DNA from: Mycobacterium helveticum
GTDB lineage: Bacteria; Actinomycetota; Actinomycetes; Mycobacteriales; Mycobacteriaceae
Direction of reading: 5' to 3'
Assembly (NCBI RefSeq): GCF_007714205.1
Contig: NZ_VMQU01000004.1
Coordinates: 37,038-101,037, forward strand
Length of the DNA stretch: 64,000 nt
Part shown: in pieces, positions 44,477-53,399 of the stretch
How the letters are laid out: each line of letters opens with the position of its first letter
How positions within the stretch are numbered: position 1 is the stretch's first letter
The notes under the pieces: generated by a model
What the model was told of the DNA's origin: nothing
The model's database searches: none
What the model saw: only the letters and a program-made list of their open reading frames with translations
Made by a program: the position numbers and the translations under genes

Positions 44477-45682
44477 TTGTCCGTCCCTGTCGACAGCGCC
44501 ATTGACAGCAGTGGCCGACTCGAATATGCGGCCGACGTCGCGTCGTACCGCCAAGACTTCAGGCGTTACCTCCGTGACCTGGAAACAGCCGACGATTGGC
44601 GCTCGGCCGCATTCACCAGCGCCGAGGACGGCCTGGCCCACGACGCTCAAGTGATGGCACGGCTGCACTCCGACGGCTGGAACCGGTATGGCTGGCCGGA
44701 GGCGGCCGGGGGTCTCGGTGGAAACGAAATCCACCGGGCCGTGTACTACGAGGAACTCGGCTACGCGATGCTGCCGATACCGGCCCAACACTGGACGCTG
44801 GAGACCCTGGGCCCCGCCCTGCTCAAGTTCGCTCCCGGGCTGGCCGCGGCCTACCTGCCCGGCTACCTCAGCGGCGCCGAATGGTGGGGCCAGAGCTTCT
44901 CCGAACCCGAGTCCGGCAGCGACCTCGCCACGCTGCGCACCCGCGCGGTCGCTGATGGCGACGGCGGCTTCGTCATCAACGGCCAGAAGATCTGGACGAG
45001 CCAGGGCCCGACGGCCACCCGGCTGCTCGCGCTGGTGCGCACCGGAACGCCCGAGAGCCGCCACCGCGGACTGACGATGCTCATGGTCGACGCCGACGCA
45101 CCAGGGGTCACCATCCGGCCGATCGCGCTGGCAAGTGGCCGTCGCGAACTGGCCGAAGTGTTCTTCGACGATGTCAGGGTCGACCGCGAACGGGTGATCG
45201 GCGACGTCGACGGTGGCTGGGCGGTGGCGATGCACCTGATGCAGTACGAACGTGGCATGTACGGCTACGCCGTCCTCAACAAAGTGCTCACCGAGCTGAG
45301 CCGGCTGCGGGAGGACATGGCGATCGCCGGTGCGACCGACGCGCAGCGCCAGCGCTTCGCCCAGGTCTACGTCGACGTGGTTGCCGCCCAGGCCCGGACC
45401 GCCACCACCGTCCGGCGACTGGCCGCGGGTGAATCGGTCGGCGCGGACAGCAGCATCGACAAACTCCTCTTCGGCCGGGCCGAAAAACAGGTGAACGACC
45501 TGGTCCTCGAGATCGGCAGGGAGCGGATGCTGGCCGGAACCGGTCGCGGCGGCGCGGCACTGAACACCGCGCGCGCCGAGTGGTGGTACTCGCGGGCCGC
45601 CACGATCATGGGCGGCACAGCCGAAGTCCAGCGCGGCATCATCGCCGACCACCTCCTCGGGTTGCCCAAGGAGAGAAGATGA
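44477..45682 (+). CDS. Acyl-CoA dehydrogenase, alpha-subunit-like
   Basis: 401 aa, starting at TTG 44477, preceded by a G-run (AAGGGGGG) four bases upstream; no in-frame ATG is better placed. The flavin signature is WWGQSFSEPESGSDLATLRT (about residues 134-153), with the TIMGGTAEVQRGIIADHLLGLP end. The stop overlaps the beta-like ACAD start by 4 bp (ATGA). This adjacent pairing is the standard arrangement of heteromeric ACADs of sterol side-chain degradation, with this gene as the FAD-binding, catalytic-type partner. Confidence 0.9.
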   Translation: MSVPVDSAIDSSGRLEYAADVASYRQDFRRYLRDLETADDWRSAAFTSAEDGLAHDAQVMARLHSDGWNRYGWPEAAGGLGGNEIHRAVYYEELGYAMLPIPAQHWTLETLGPALLKFAPGLAAAYLPGYLSGAEWWGQSFSEPESGSDLATLRTRAVADGDGGFVINGQKIWTSQGPTATRLLALVRTGTPESRHRGLTMLMVDADAPGVTIRPIALASGRRELAEVFFDDVRVDRERVIGDVDGGWAVAMHLMQYERGMYGYAVLNKVLTELSRLREDMAIAGATDAQRQRFAQVYVDVVAAQARTATTVRRLAAGESVGADSSIDKLLFGRAEKQVNDLVLEIGRERMLAGTGRGGAALNTARAEWWYSRAATIMGGTAEVQRGIIADHLLGLPKERR

Positions 45683-46764
45683 GCCGCGCCCGCGACGATG
45701 CGGGCCGCTTGGCGGCCCGAGGAGCCGCGCCCATGAGCCAGGAAGGTCAGCCGATCGACGAGTCGTGGCCAATGGTCGAGGAAGCCGTGTTCCGTCTCTT
45801 TGAAGAACTGGCAGGCAAGTCCGGCAACGGTGCCGTCCCCGCAGCGACATCGGGCTCGGCGGAACACGTGGCGATCGGTCCGCGTCTGGCCGAGCTGGGC
45901 TGGTCGGATATCGAAGCCGAGTATCCCGTCGAGGCGTGCGAGCTGCTGTTCCGCGCCCAGGGGCGATCGCTGGCCCTCACTGACTGCCTTGATCGCGTCA
46001 TGTTGGCCGAGCTCGCCGAACTGCTCGACGAACCCGCCGACCACGTTCTGCTGCCCGGGCTGAGCCCTGGACATATTCCGGGTTCCGATGACGGTCGGGT
46101 GTCGGGCATCGTGCTCGGCCCACTCGAGGGTCGGTTGGTCGTTCCGGTGTCGAGGCCGATGGGGGCGGTGTCCGTGGGTGTGGTCGACTCGTCGCGGCTC
46201 GACGGCGAGCGCATGGACACCTTCGACGCGTCGGCGTGCTGGACTCGGGTCAGTGGTCCGCTGGACGCCAGCCTCGTCGAAGCGTCCACCGAATGGGACC
46301 GGGCGATGGCCGCGGCACGCCGGGCGCTGGCCACCGAATTGGTGGCGCTAGCCGAGCAGGTGTTGCGCATCGCGGTCGAACACGTCAGCGTGCGCATGCA
46401 ATTCGGCGCCCCCATCGGGTCGTTCCAATCGCCGCGCCACGCGCTGGCCGATGCGTCGGCGGTGCTGGCCGGCGCGCGGGCGCTGCTCGGCGAGTCCTGG
46501 CGCTACGGCGGCCGGCTATCGGCCGTAACCGCCAAGGCCGCGGCCGGGCGGGCACACCGCGCGGTCAGCGACGTGGCGTTGCAGGTGTGCGGCGCGATCG
46601 GCCTGACCGCCGAGCACGACCTGCACCGTTACGTCACGCGTGGCTTCCAGGTTGATGCTCTCTGTGGGTCGCACGATCACCTCGAAGCGCTGCTCGGCGA
46701 ACAGCTGTTCGAGATCTACGCTCCGGGCCGTGCATTGCCCGCCATCGTCACGTGGTCTGACTAG
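45679..46764 (+). CDS. Acyl-CoA dehydrogenase, beta-subunit-like
   Basis: 361 aa with a divergent N-terminal half (no flavin signature) and a recognisable C-terminal half: SVRMQFGAPIGSFQSPRHAL around residue 235 and LQVCGAIGLTAEHDLHRYV around residue 295. AGGAGAG precedes ATG 45679, which overlaps the upstream stop; ATG 45733 is an alternative. The IGLTAEH motif replaces the more usual IGFTWEH. It probably pairs with the product of the preceding gene as an alpha2beta2 enzyme. Confidence 0.88.
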   Translation: MSRARDDAGRLAARGAAPMSQEGQPIDESWPMVEEAVFRLFEELAGKSGNGAVPAATSGSAEHVAIGPRLAELGWSDIEAEYPVEACELLFRAQGRSLALTDCLDRVMLAELAELLDEPADHVLLPGLSPGHIPGSDDGRVSGIVLGPLEGRLVVPVSRPMGAVSVGVVDSSRLDGERMDTFDASACWTRVSGPLDASLVEASTEWDRAMAAARRALATELVALAEQVLRIAVEHVSVRMQFGAPIGSFQSPRHALADASAVLAGARALLGESWRYGGRLSAVTAKAAAGRAHRAVSDVALQVCGAIGLTAEHDLHRYVTRGFQVDALCGSHDHLEALLGEQLFEIYAPGRALPAIVTWSD

Positions 46765-46788
46765 AAGAAAGCCGAGCAAAGGGAGTCC

Positions 46789-47931
46789 ATGCGCCGCAAC
46801 ATCTTCGACGAGATCCACGACGACTTCCGAGCCAGCGCTCGCGAGTTCTTCGAGCGGGAATGCGTGCCGAACATTGAGAAGTGGGAACGCGACGGCAAAG
46901 TCAGTCGCGAGGCGTGGCTGGCCGCGGGGGCCGCCGGCCTTATCGGGTGGGAGTTCGACGAAAAGTACGGCGGCCTTGGGGTCAAGGATTTCCGGTTCAA
47001 CCAGATCATCTCCGAGGAGATGTTCCTGACCGGATCGGTGGGCATCGGTCTTGGCGTCCAGAACGACATCCTGGTGCCCTACCTCAACCACCTCACCACC
47101 GACGAACAGAAGGCCCGCTGGCTGCCCAAGTTCGTCTCCGGTGACTACATCGGCTCGATCGCGATGTCAGAGCCTGCGGCCGGATCCGACCTGGCGGGCA
47201 TCAAGACCACCGCACGTGACGAGGGCGACCACTGGGTTGTCAACGGCCAGAAGACGTTCATCAGCAACGGCCTGCTGTCCAAGCTGGTGCTGACTGCCGT
47301 GAAGACCGACCCGACCGCCAGGCACAAGGGCATCAGCCTGCTGATGATCGAGGATGGCATGGAGGGCTTCACCCGCGGCCGCAAGCTCGACAAGATCGGC
47401 CAGTACTCCGCCGATACGGCGGAGTTGTTCTTCGAGGATGTCAAGGTGCCCAAGGAGAACTTGGTCGGCGAGCTCAACCGCGGCTTTTACCATCTGGTCT
47501 CCAATCTGCCCAGCGAGCGGGTCGGCGTGGCCTGTTACGCGCTGCCCGCCGCTCGTCGAGCACTGGACCTGACCAAGGCGTATGCGCTCGAACGCACCGC
47601 GTTCGGTCAGCCGATCGGCAAGTTTCAGGTCAACAGGCACTTCCTCGCCGAAATGCAGACCAAACTCGATGCCGCTCAGACCTACCTCGACCAATGCGTG
47701 CTGTCGGTCAACGACGGCACATTGTCCGATCAGGATGCCGCAGGCCTTAAATGGTGGACCTCAGAAGTTCAGTGGGAGATCATCGACCGCTGCCTACAGA
47801 TGTACGGCGGCTACGGCTATATCAACGAGTACGAAGTGGCGAGGCTCTGGCGGGATTCGCGGGTGCAGCGGCTCTACGCCGGCACCACCGAGATCATGAA
47901 GGATCTCATGGGACGGGCGATGGGGTACTAG
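46789..47931 (+). CDS. Acyl-CoA dehydrogenase, single domain
   Basis: 380-aa canonical ACAD. IAMSEPAAGSDLAGIKT (about residues 123-139) is the flavin motif, NLPSERVGVACYALPAARRA around residue 240 carries the helix-G glutamate expected to be catalytic, and RLYAGTTEIMKDLMGRAMGY ends the protein. It is very similar in layout to the ACAD at 4590 (same length). AAAGGGAG precedes ATG 46789. It lies 24 bp after the beta-like ACAD in the same transcription unit. Confidence 0.95.
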   Translation: MRRNIFDEIHDDFRASAREFFERECVPNIEKWERDGKVSREAWLAAGAAGLIGWEFDEKYGGLGVKDFRFNQIISEEMFLTGSVGIGLGVQNDILVPYLNHLTTDEQKARWLPKFVSGDYIGSIAMSEPAAGSDLAGIKTTARDEGDHWVVNGQKTFISNGLLSKLVLTAVKTDPTARHKGISLLMIEDGMEGFTRGRKLDKIGQYSADTAELFFEDVKVPKENLVGELNRGFYHLVSNLPSERVGVACYALPAARRALDLTKAYALERTAFGQPIGKFQVNRHFLAEMQTKLDAAQTYLDQCVLSVNDGTLSDQDAAGLKWWTSEVQWEIIDRCLQMYGGYGYINEYEVARLWRDSRVQRLYAGTTEIMKDLMGRAMGY

Positions 47932-47986
47932 GGGTGACGTTGCTTACTGACTGGCGCCAATCGCTGGATCGACCGGCTGGTTCGGC

Positions 47987-48004
47987 TAACCTTCTAAACG
48001 GTTA
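47987..48004. promoter_or_regulatory. Inverted repeat TAACC-N8-GGTTA
   Basis: Perfect 5-bp arms around TTCTAAAC, 37 bp upstream of the GntR ATG. The segment CTAAACGGTTATTTG (47994-48008) also shares CTAAAC and GTTAT with the 44410 element. Likely part of the GntR-gene promoter/operator. Confidence 0.4.
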
Positions 48005-48012
48005 TTTGATTC

Positions 48013-48022
48013 GCAAATTTGC
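48013..48022. promoter_or_regulatory. Perfect palindrome GCAAATTTGC
   Basis: 10-bp palindrome ending 19 bp before the GntR start codon, just downstream of the TAACC/GGTTA repeat. FadR-type GntR proteins often bind short palindromes in their own promoters, so autoregulation is plausible. Confidence 0.4.
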
Positions 48023-48040
48023 ATAGCGGTGGAGGTTGCA

Positions 48041-48781
48041 ATGGAGGTCACCAGTCTTCGGGAACCGAAGATGGCCGATCGGGTGGCCACGGTGTTGCGG
48101 CGGATGTTTATCCGCGGCGAAATCGCCGAGGGCACCATGCTCCCCCCGGAATCAGAGCTGATGGAGCGTTTCGGCGTGTCCCGGCCGACACTGCGGGAAG
48201 CGTTCCGCGTGCTCGAGTCCGAGTCGCTGATTCAGGTCCAGCGAGGCGTGCGCGGCGGGGCCCGCGTCACTCGACCCCGGCGCGAGACACTCGCCCGCTA
48301 CGCCGGCTTGATCCTCGAATACGAAGGCGTCACGGTCAAGGACGTCTACGACGCCCGGGTGACTCTGGAAGTTCCGATGGTCGAGCAGTTGGCCAAGGAC
48401 CGCAACCCCAAGGTGATCGCCGAACTCGAGCAGATCGTCGAACGTGAGTCGCAGCTGAAGCCCGGCAGCGAAGCGGTCGATCAGCTCACTGACTTTCACG
48501 CCGCGATCGCACGGTTGTCTGGCAACAGCACCCTGCAAATCGTCAGCGACATGCTGCATCACATCATCGAGAAGGCCAACCGGTCGCTCCAGCCCACCAA
48601 AGGCACGCGCGCCGAGCAGGCGGTCCGTCGCTCAGCGAAAACCCACCGGATGGTGCTGGACATGATCAAGGATGGCGACGCCGAGAAGGCCGGCCAGCTC
48701 TGGAAGCGCCATCTGCAGAAGGCAGAGGAGTTCGTCCTGACCGGCGCCGAATTGTCCACTGTCGTAGACCTTCTCGAATGA
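48041..48781 (+). CDS. GntR-family regulator, FadR subgroup with FCD domain
   Basis: 246 aa. The winged helix-turn-helix covers about residues 8-75 (PESELMERFGVSRPTLREA and a wing with QVQRGVRGGARV). The FCD ligand domain spans about residues 85-235, with D/H-rich elements (LTDFHAAIARLSGN, KTHRMVLDMI) that in relatives bind a metal and acid or acyl ligands. ATG 48041 is chosen because GGAGG lies five bases upstream; a GTG at 48029 is in frame. It overlaps the thioesterase by 4 bp. It likely senses an acyl-type metabolite and may control the ACAD genes upstream. Confidence 0.94.
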   Translation: MEVTSLREPKMADRVATVLRRMFIRGEIAEGTMLPPESELMERFGVSRPTLREAFRVLESESLIQVQRGVRGGARVTRPRRETLARYAGLILEYEGVTVKDVYDARVTLEVPMVEQLAKDRNPKVIAELEQIVERESQLKPGSEAVDQLTDFHAAIARLSGNSTLQIVSDMLHHIIEKANRSLQPTKGTRAEQAVRRSAKTHRMVLDMIKDGDAEKAGQLWKRHLQKAEEFVLTGAELSTVVDLLE

Positions 48782-49605
48782 CAGGTGTCGACGAGCAGGT
48801 AAACCAGCACGATCTCGAGACACCCGACTCGATACAAGTCCGATTCGGTATCGAGTACGTCGAATCGCGCCCGGCGGAAGCCATTGCCGCGCTGACCATG
48901 CCGATGGAAAGGTGTCGCAATCCTTTCACGGGAGCGCCGACGATCGGCCCGTTGGCCATCCTCGTGGACGCGGCGGCCGGCATCGTCAACCACTATCGGC
49001 GTCGGCCCGGCCAGTGGACGGTATCGAGCGAGTTGTCGATGGATCTTGGCCTGGACGGCATTGGGGACCTCGACGGTCCCGTGCTGGCCACCGCGCACAC
49101 ACTTGGTCCGCTCGGTACGACTTCGCTCGGGATCTGCACGCTGACCTACCGCGGAACGGTGATCGGCGGCGGCACGGTGCGGTCGTTCTTCATCGACGCC
49201 GATGACGTTGTCCCCCAGCAACGGCCGGAGACCCTGCGCAGGTCGGCTGAGACCACGTTCGCCGAACTGATGGCGGTGCACGTCGCCGAGGATGGTCCGG
49301 CAACGGTGCTGGCGCAGCGCGTCGACCGCAACCTGAACAACGACATTGACATCGTGCATGGGGGCGTGGCCACCGCCGGCTTGGAGCTCGCGGCATCGGC
49401 GGCCCTGAACCGGGACCGTTCCGACGGTCTGCTGCAGACCGCGTCGCTGCGAGTGAACTTTCTGCGTCCGTTCTTCGCCGGCACTAAATCCCGCTATGAG
49501 GGCACGCCGCTACGCGTAGGTCGCAACACCGGCGTGGGCGATGCGCAGGCCATCGGCGACGACGGCAAAGTGGCGATCACCGCGCGGGTGACCGCCTACC
49601 GCTGA
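48778..49605 (+). CDS. PaaI-like acyl-CoA thioesterase, two hot-dog domains
   Basis: 275 aa, start overlapping the GntR stop (ATGA). The first half (about residues 25-145) has GAPTIGPLAILVDAAAGIVN, the second (about 150-270) has DIVHGGVATAGLELAASAAL, the HGG motif of PaaI-type thioesterases. Double hot-dog chains function like a dimer of two single domains. It would release free acids from acyl-CoA when CoA is trapped. Its 3' end overlaps the convergent esterase by 29 bp. Confidence 0.88.
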   Translation: MTGVDEQVNQHDLETPDSIQVRFGIEYVESRPAEAIAALTMPMERCRNPFTGAPTIGPLAILVDAAAGIVNHYRRRPGQWTVSSELSMDLGLDGIGDLDGPVLATAHTLGPLGTTSLGICTLTYRGTVIGGGTVRSFFIDADDVVPQQRPETLRRSAETTFAELMAVHVAEDGPATVLAQRVDRNLNNDIDIVHGGVATAGLELAASAALNRDRSDGLLQTASLRVNFLRPFFAGTKSRYEGTPLRVGRNTGVGDAQAIGDDGKVAITARVTAYR

Positions 49606-51736
49606 GGTCGATCGCGCACGAGACGACCACACGGACCTGCGCGACGTTGGCAATTCGGCACGAGCTCGCGGCAAGGTCACCATCTCGATGCGAATGGACT
49701 CTGCCGGTCACGAAATACTCGCCTGGCCGATCGAACGCGTGCTTGGTGGAGAGGGTGACGGACGCCGCCGATCCGTCGACGCCGTCGTGGCTGAACGGGA
49801 AGAGGCCGGTGCCGTCGAAATCCCAGTCGGCGGACACGATCGTGCCGGCGCCCGGAGGCACCGTCGCTCGAAGCTTCAGCTCGACCGCTTCGCCCACCCC
49901 CACCTCCGCTCGCTCGCCGCCGTTGGCGGTGACCGCGATGACGGCTTGGATCCCGCGGCGCTCGGCGGCGTCCGGGGACAGGATCACCTTGTTCTCGGCG
50001 AAGCCGAAGGCGGTGTCGACGGGCTCGATGCCGTCCTCCACCCACGCGATCAGATCAGCCAGCGATTGCTCGATGTACGGCATGTAGTCGATCAGCCAGG
50101 TGTTGCTGGCCCGGTTGGGTAGTGAGGGCACCATCATCGACGGGCCGTGCTCGGCGTTCTCGACCCAGCGGAGCCGGAACCGCTCCTTGGCGCCCTCCTC
50201 CCCCTGCGCCCGCAGCACGGCTTCGCGATAGATGATTCCCTGCGGGGGCCATAGCGACGAGTCCTTGGTGTGGTGGACCCAGATGAGCTTGCCGCTGTAG
50301 AGCCCAGAGTAGCCAACGCCCATGAGGGCCGACTGCCGCGGAACGGGGTGCTGCGGGTACACGGGTCGATCATCCACGCGCAGGGAATCGAACTGTGGAT
50401 CGCTCATCAGGTGGTGCCGGGCGAAGTAATGGAAGGCCAGGAAGTCGCGGTTGTCGACCTGTACCTCGTCGCCGGGTAGCACGTCGCTGAACCGGAGCAG
50501 GTTAGCCTCGCCCACGCCGTCGCAGTAAAAGACGTCGTCGGCGTGGGCTCCGCAGTAGAGCCGCCGCCCGGCCGCCGCTCCGGTGAGCACGGTGACGCTC
50601 GCGCCGAGCCGATAGCCCGTCTCCCCGAGGCCTTCGAGCTCGACCACCATGGGCAGCGACGGATCTCCGCCAAGGCTTGAGAAGACCAGGATCAGCAGGC
50701 GGAAGTTCTGGTGCCGGGGCTCGAGGAAGCGCGGATCCGCCAGGACGTCGGCGCCGGTGAGCACTTTCGCCACTGTGGCTCGTTCGTTCAGGATGTCGCG
50801 CTCGACGAGGCCCGGCTGGTCGAAGCCGACGTAGCCGGGCTTGGTCCAGAAATCCTCGAAGTAGGCGGGGTCCTGCTCGAGCAGCGATGTGGCCATCGAG
50901 GTCCAGAGCCACATCTGGCCGAGGGGCTTGCCGATCATGTACTCGTCGCCACGCGGGAAGCCCTGCCGGTACAGGCTGGCCAGCTCCTCGCGCTGGTGGG
51001 TGGTCAACCCGACGAAGGGATCGCCATGCCCGCCGGGGGCCATAGCGTCGGCGATCGCGTCCGTCTTGTCGCCGAGCAGGCGCTGGCAGTTGAACATCGT
51101 GGCGAACGACATCACCTGGGCGCCCTCGATCTTCTCCGTGCTGCCATGCTCCACGATCGGCCCGCCGCCCATGAACGGCAGCGCGCCGTCCCAAGCGTCG
51201 GGCGCGTTCTCGAGGCACAGGGGCGACCGCCGCCCTCCGCCCGACCCTCCCCAGACGTAGGCGTGGCGGGGCACCTCGCCATAGACCTGCGCGGCGACGA
51301 ACTTGGCCAGTCGGGCCGTCTCGGCGCTGGCGCGGTGTCCGTAGAGCGTCGGGTCGTCGCCCCTTCGGGGGTCGAGGTCGTCGCCGATATGACCCTGGTT
51401 GGACTCCACCATGCAACCACCGAGGCGGGCGCACATCCGCAGCCCACCAAGGAAATCCGCCATCAGGCCGTTGTCGAAGGCGTTCTCGTGGCCACCGTGA
51501 GCGCCCTCGAGCGGCTGAAGGATCCGTCCGCGGTACTGCCCGTCGGTCGGGAACCAGAACGCCCAGCGAGTGGCGGTGTCCGCGAACCCACCGTGGACGT
51601 AACGATGCGCGATCGGTTCCGATCGCTCCTCGTCGACGTCCACGTACGGCGTACCGAAGAACCCGTCCGTCGACACGTATCCTGCAACGTCGATCGTGCC
51701 GTTTCCGATCTCGGAACGCCGGCCAGTCTCGGTCAT
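49577..51736 (-). CDS. Large tannase/feruloyl-esterase-like hydrolase with C-terminal PKD-like domain
   Basis: 719 aa. The nucleophile elbow is YVWGGSGGGRRS with serine near residue 165, and a candidate catalytic histidine lies in VENAEHGPSMM near residue 560. The best overall match is the tannase/feruloyl-esterase type. The C-terminal region (about residues 615-700) has VSADWDFDGTG and FDRPGEYFVTGRV, a PKD-type beta-sandwich usually found on secreted enzymes, yet no signal peptide is visible at the N-terminus. GGGAGG precedes ATG 51736. It is divergent from a TetR gene. It stands apart from the acyl-CoA genes and may be an acquired pair. Confidence 0.75.
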   Translation of the reverse strand: MTETGRRSEIGNGTIDVAGYVSTDGFFGTPYVDVDEERSEPIAHRYVHGGFADTATRWAFWFPTDGQYRGRILQPLEGAHGGHENAFDNGLMADFLGGLRMCARLGGCMVESNQGHIGDDLDPRRGDDPTLYGHRASAETARLAKFVAAQVYGEVPRHAYVWGGSGGGRRSPLCLENAPDAWDGALPFMGGGPIVEHGSTEKIEGAQVMSFATMFNCQRLLGDKTDAIADAMAPGGHGDPFVGLTTHQREELASLYRQGFPRGDEYMIGKPLGQMWLWTSMATSLLEQDPAYFEDFWTKPGYVGFDQPGLVERDILNERATVAKVLTGADVLADPRFLEPRHQNFRLLILVFSSLGGDPSLPMVVELEGLGETGYRLGASVTVLTGAAAGRRLYCGAHADDVFYCDGVGEANLLRFSDVLPGDEVQVDNRDFLAFHYFARHHLMSDPQFDSLRVDDRPVYPQHPVPRQSALMGVGYSGLYSGKLIWVHHTKDSSLWPPQGIIYREAVLRAQGEEGAKERFRLRWVENAEHGPSMMVPSLPNRASNTWLIDYMPYIEQSLADLIAWVEDGIEPVDTAFGFAENKVILSPDAAERRGIQAVIAVTANGGERAEVGVGEAVELKLRATVPPGAGTIVSADWDFDGTGLFPFSHDGVDGSAASVTLSTKHAFDRPGEYFVTGRVHSHRDGDLAASSCRIANVAQVRVVVSCAIDLSGRRSPAR

Positions 51737-51803
51737 CGATGCCTCCCCGCAGTCGCATCGCCGCCACTACGCCGCCCGCTGGGCGTAAATAGTTGCGGGT
51801 GTC

Positions 51804-51817
51804 TGCCAACTCTGGCA
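51804..51817. promoter_or_regulatory. Inverted repeat TGCCA-N4-TGGCA
   Basis: Perfect 5-bp arms around ACTC in the 112-bp divergent region between the esterase and the TetR gene, followed by a further ACTGCCA half-site at 51821. Likely operator of the adjacent TetR regulator. Confidence 0.5.
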
Positions 51818-51848
51818 CTCACTGCCATACGTTGTCTAGAGTCGTGTC

Positions 51849-52514
51849 GTGATAACCAAGGCCGCCGCGCCATCCCCGCTTGCCGAGGAAGGGGTCTGGG
51901 ATCGTCGCCGTCGCCTCGTCGCGGGCGAGATCGAGCAGGTCGCGCTCCGGTTGTTCGCCGAACAGGGATACGACAACGTCACGACCGACGACATCGCCCG
52001 GGCATGCAACATCTCCGCACGGACGTTCTTCCGGTACTTCGCTACGAAGCGGGACGTGCTCCTCGCGGTCCCGCGCCGCAGCCTCGTCGTCCTGTGCGAC
52101 GCGGTGGACCAGCGCGCCGCAAACGAGGACCTCCTGACCTCGTGGCGAGCGGCCGCCATCGGTGTCCTCGGTGGTGACGAGGTCGATCTCGCCCTGATCG
52201 AGCAGCTCAAGGTGCTCGTCCGCGACAGCCCGGACCTCGTCGACACGATCAACGGCGACGCCGAACTCACCGAGCGATTCGTGCGGACCAACGCCGAGCG
52301 GCTCGGCGTCGACCCGGCGACGGACCTGCGTCCGATCATCGTCGCAGGGGCTGTGCGCAACGCGCTGATCGCGGCATTGGACCAGTGGTCCTCCGGCCGG
52401 GCCGACGACCTCGTGCGATCCTTCGGGGAGGCCTTCGACATCCTCGCTCGCCTCGGCGCGATCGGTGGCCGACGCGCCGCCAAGACCTCGCATTCGCGCA
52501 CCCGTCGCACGTAA
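51849..52514 (+). CDS. TetR-family regulator
   Basis: 221 aa, GTG 51849. The helix-turn-helix lies around residues 44-68 (VTTDDIARACNISARTFFRYFATKRD). The C-terminus ends in a basic tail (KTSHSRTRRT). It is divergent from the PKD-containing esterase, with a TGCCA/TGGCA operator candidate between them, so control of the esterase is the simplest reading. The N-terminal EEGVWDRRRRLVAGEIEQVA resembles MftR/actinobacterial TetR proteins. It is convergent with the crotonase at 52578. Confidence 0.9.
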   Translation: MITKAAAPSPLAEEGVWDRRRRLVAGEIEQVALRLFAEQGYDNVTTDDIARACNISARTFFRYFATKRDVLLAVPRRSLVVLCDAVDQRAANEDLLTSWRAAAIGVLGGDEVDLALIEQLKVLVRDSPDLVDTINGDAELTERFVRTNAERLGVDPATDLRPIIVAGAVRNALIAALDQWSSGRADDLVRSFGEAFDILARLGAIGGRRAAKTSHSRTRRT

Positions 52515-52526
52515 CCGATCCGACGT

Positions 52527-52539
52527 GTGACGCGGTCAC
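52527..52539. terminator. Short hairpin GTGAC-GCG-GTCAC
   Basis: Perfect 5-bp arms with a 3-base loop in the gap after the TetR stop, followed by a second hairpin at 52562. Possible bidirectional termination between convergent genes. No T-run is present. Confidence 0.25.
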
Positions 52540-52561
52540 CGCTCGAACGGCGTTGCGCCCC

Positions 52562-52579
52562 AGGGGCCGACGAGCCCCT
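52562..52579. terminator. GC hairpin AGGGGC-N6-GCCCCT
   Basis: Perfect 6-bp arms with a 6-base loop, between the TetR gene and the crotonase and touching the crotonase stop codon. Candidate terminator for the rightward TetR transcript. Confidence 0.35.
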
Positions 52580-53387
52580 ACTTCTTCGAGCGTGCCCGGA
52601 ACGCGGCCACCCGCTCCTTGAATTCCGGGGTGGAGAACGACGTGTACTCCTCGGCCAGCGCGTACTCCAGCACACCGAGCGCGGCTCGCGACAGGTGCAT
52701 GTTCATCGCAACCTTGCTGGCGCGCAGTGCCTGGGGCGGCAGACCGGCCAACCGCTCCCCTATCGCGAGCGCCTCGTCCAGCACAGTGTCATCGGTGGCC
52801 ACTTTGGTGACAAGGTTCAGCTTGTCCGCAATTGCCGGAGTGATCCGATCCCCCAGCAGCACATACTCTTTGGCCTTCATCAGACCGATCAGCAGCGGCA
52901 GCATTGCCGCGCCGCCGTCGCCGGCCACCAACCCGACCGCGACGTGCGGGTCGGCCAGATAGCTGCTCTCCCCCATCACCAGGAAGTCACTCAGCAACGC
53001 GATCGAACAACCCAGACCGACAGCCGGGCCGTTGACCGCCGACACCAGCGGCTTGGGGAAGTTGATCACCTCCAGGAAAACCGTGCGGGCCTCGGCGATC
53101 TGGAACTGGCGGGCCACCGCGTCGTCGATCAGACGTCCGAACATCACCATGTCGCCGCCGGCTGAGAACGCCTTGCCGATACCGGTCGTCACCACCGCCC
53201 GCACGTCGTCGTCGGCAGTCAGTACCCGCCAGATCGTGGCGAACGCGTGGTGGACCTGCTCGTTGACGGCGTTGAACGCCTCCGGCCGGTTGATGCTCAC
53301 GACGTGGACGTTGCCGCGCTTCTCCACCAGTAGCCACGGCGCAAATCCTTCGTAGCCAGGCAGAGTAGCGATCTCGGAAGTGGTCAT
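52578..53387 (-). CDS. Enoyl-CoA hydratase/isomerase (crotonase family)
   Basis: 269 aa. VVTTGIGKAFSAGGDM (oxyanion hole) and NGPAVGLGCSIALLSDFLV are typical. The catalytic positions read LADPHVAVGLVAGDGGAAML, with DP in place of the usual PE and AGDGG at the second site, so the reaction may not be simple hydration. It begins 12 bp after the thiolase stop on the same strand and forms a three-gene operon with the thiolase and the DUF35 fusion. Confidence 0.9.
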   Translation of the reverse strand: MTTSEIATLPGYEGFAPWLLVEKRGNVHVVSINRPEAFNAVNEQVHHAFATIWRVLTADDDVRAVVTTGIGKAFSAGGDMVMFGRLIDDAVARQFQIAEARTVFLEVINFPKPLVSAVNGPAVGLGCSIALLSDFLVMGESSYLADPHVAVGLVAGDGGAAMLPLLIGLMKAKEYVLLGDRITPAIADKLNLVTKVATDDTVLDEALAIGERLAGLPPQALRASKVAMNMHLSRAALGVLEYALAEEYTSFSTPEFKERVAAFRARSKK

Positions 53388-53399
53388 GTGATGGTCCCG

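Noticed and set aside
49577..49605. Overlap of the thioesterase and esterase 3' ends as a sign of misannotation
   Set aside because: Both ends encode normal C-termini and tail-to-tail overlaps also occur at 16557-16560 and 19486-19520, so it looks genuine.
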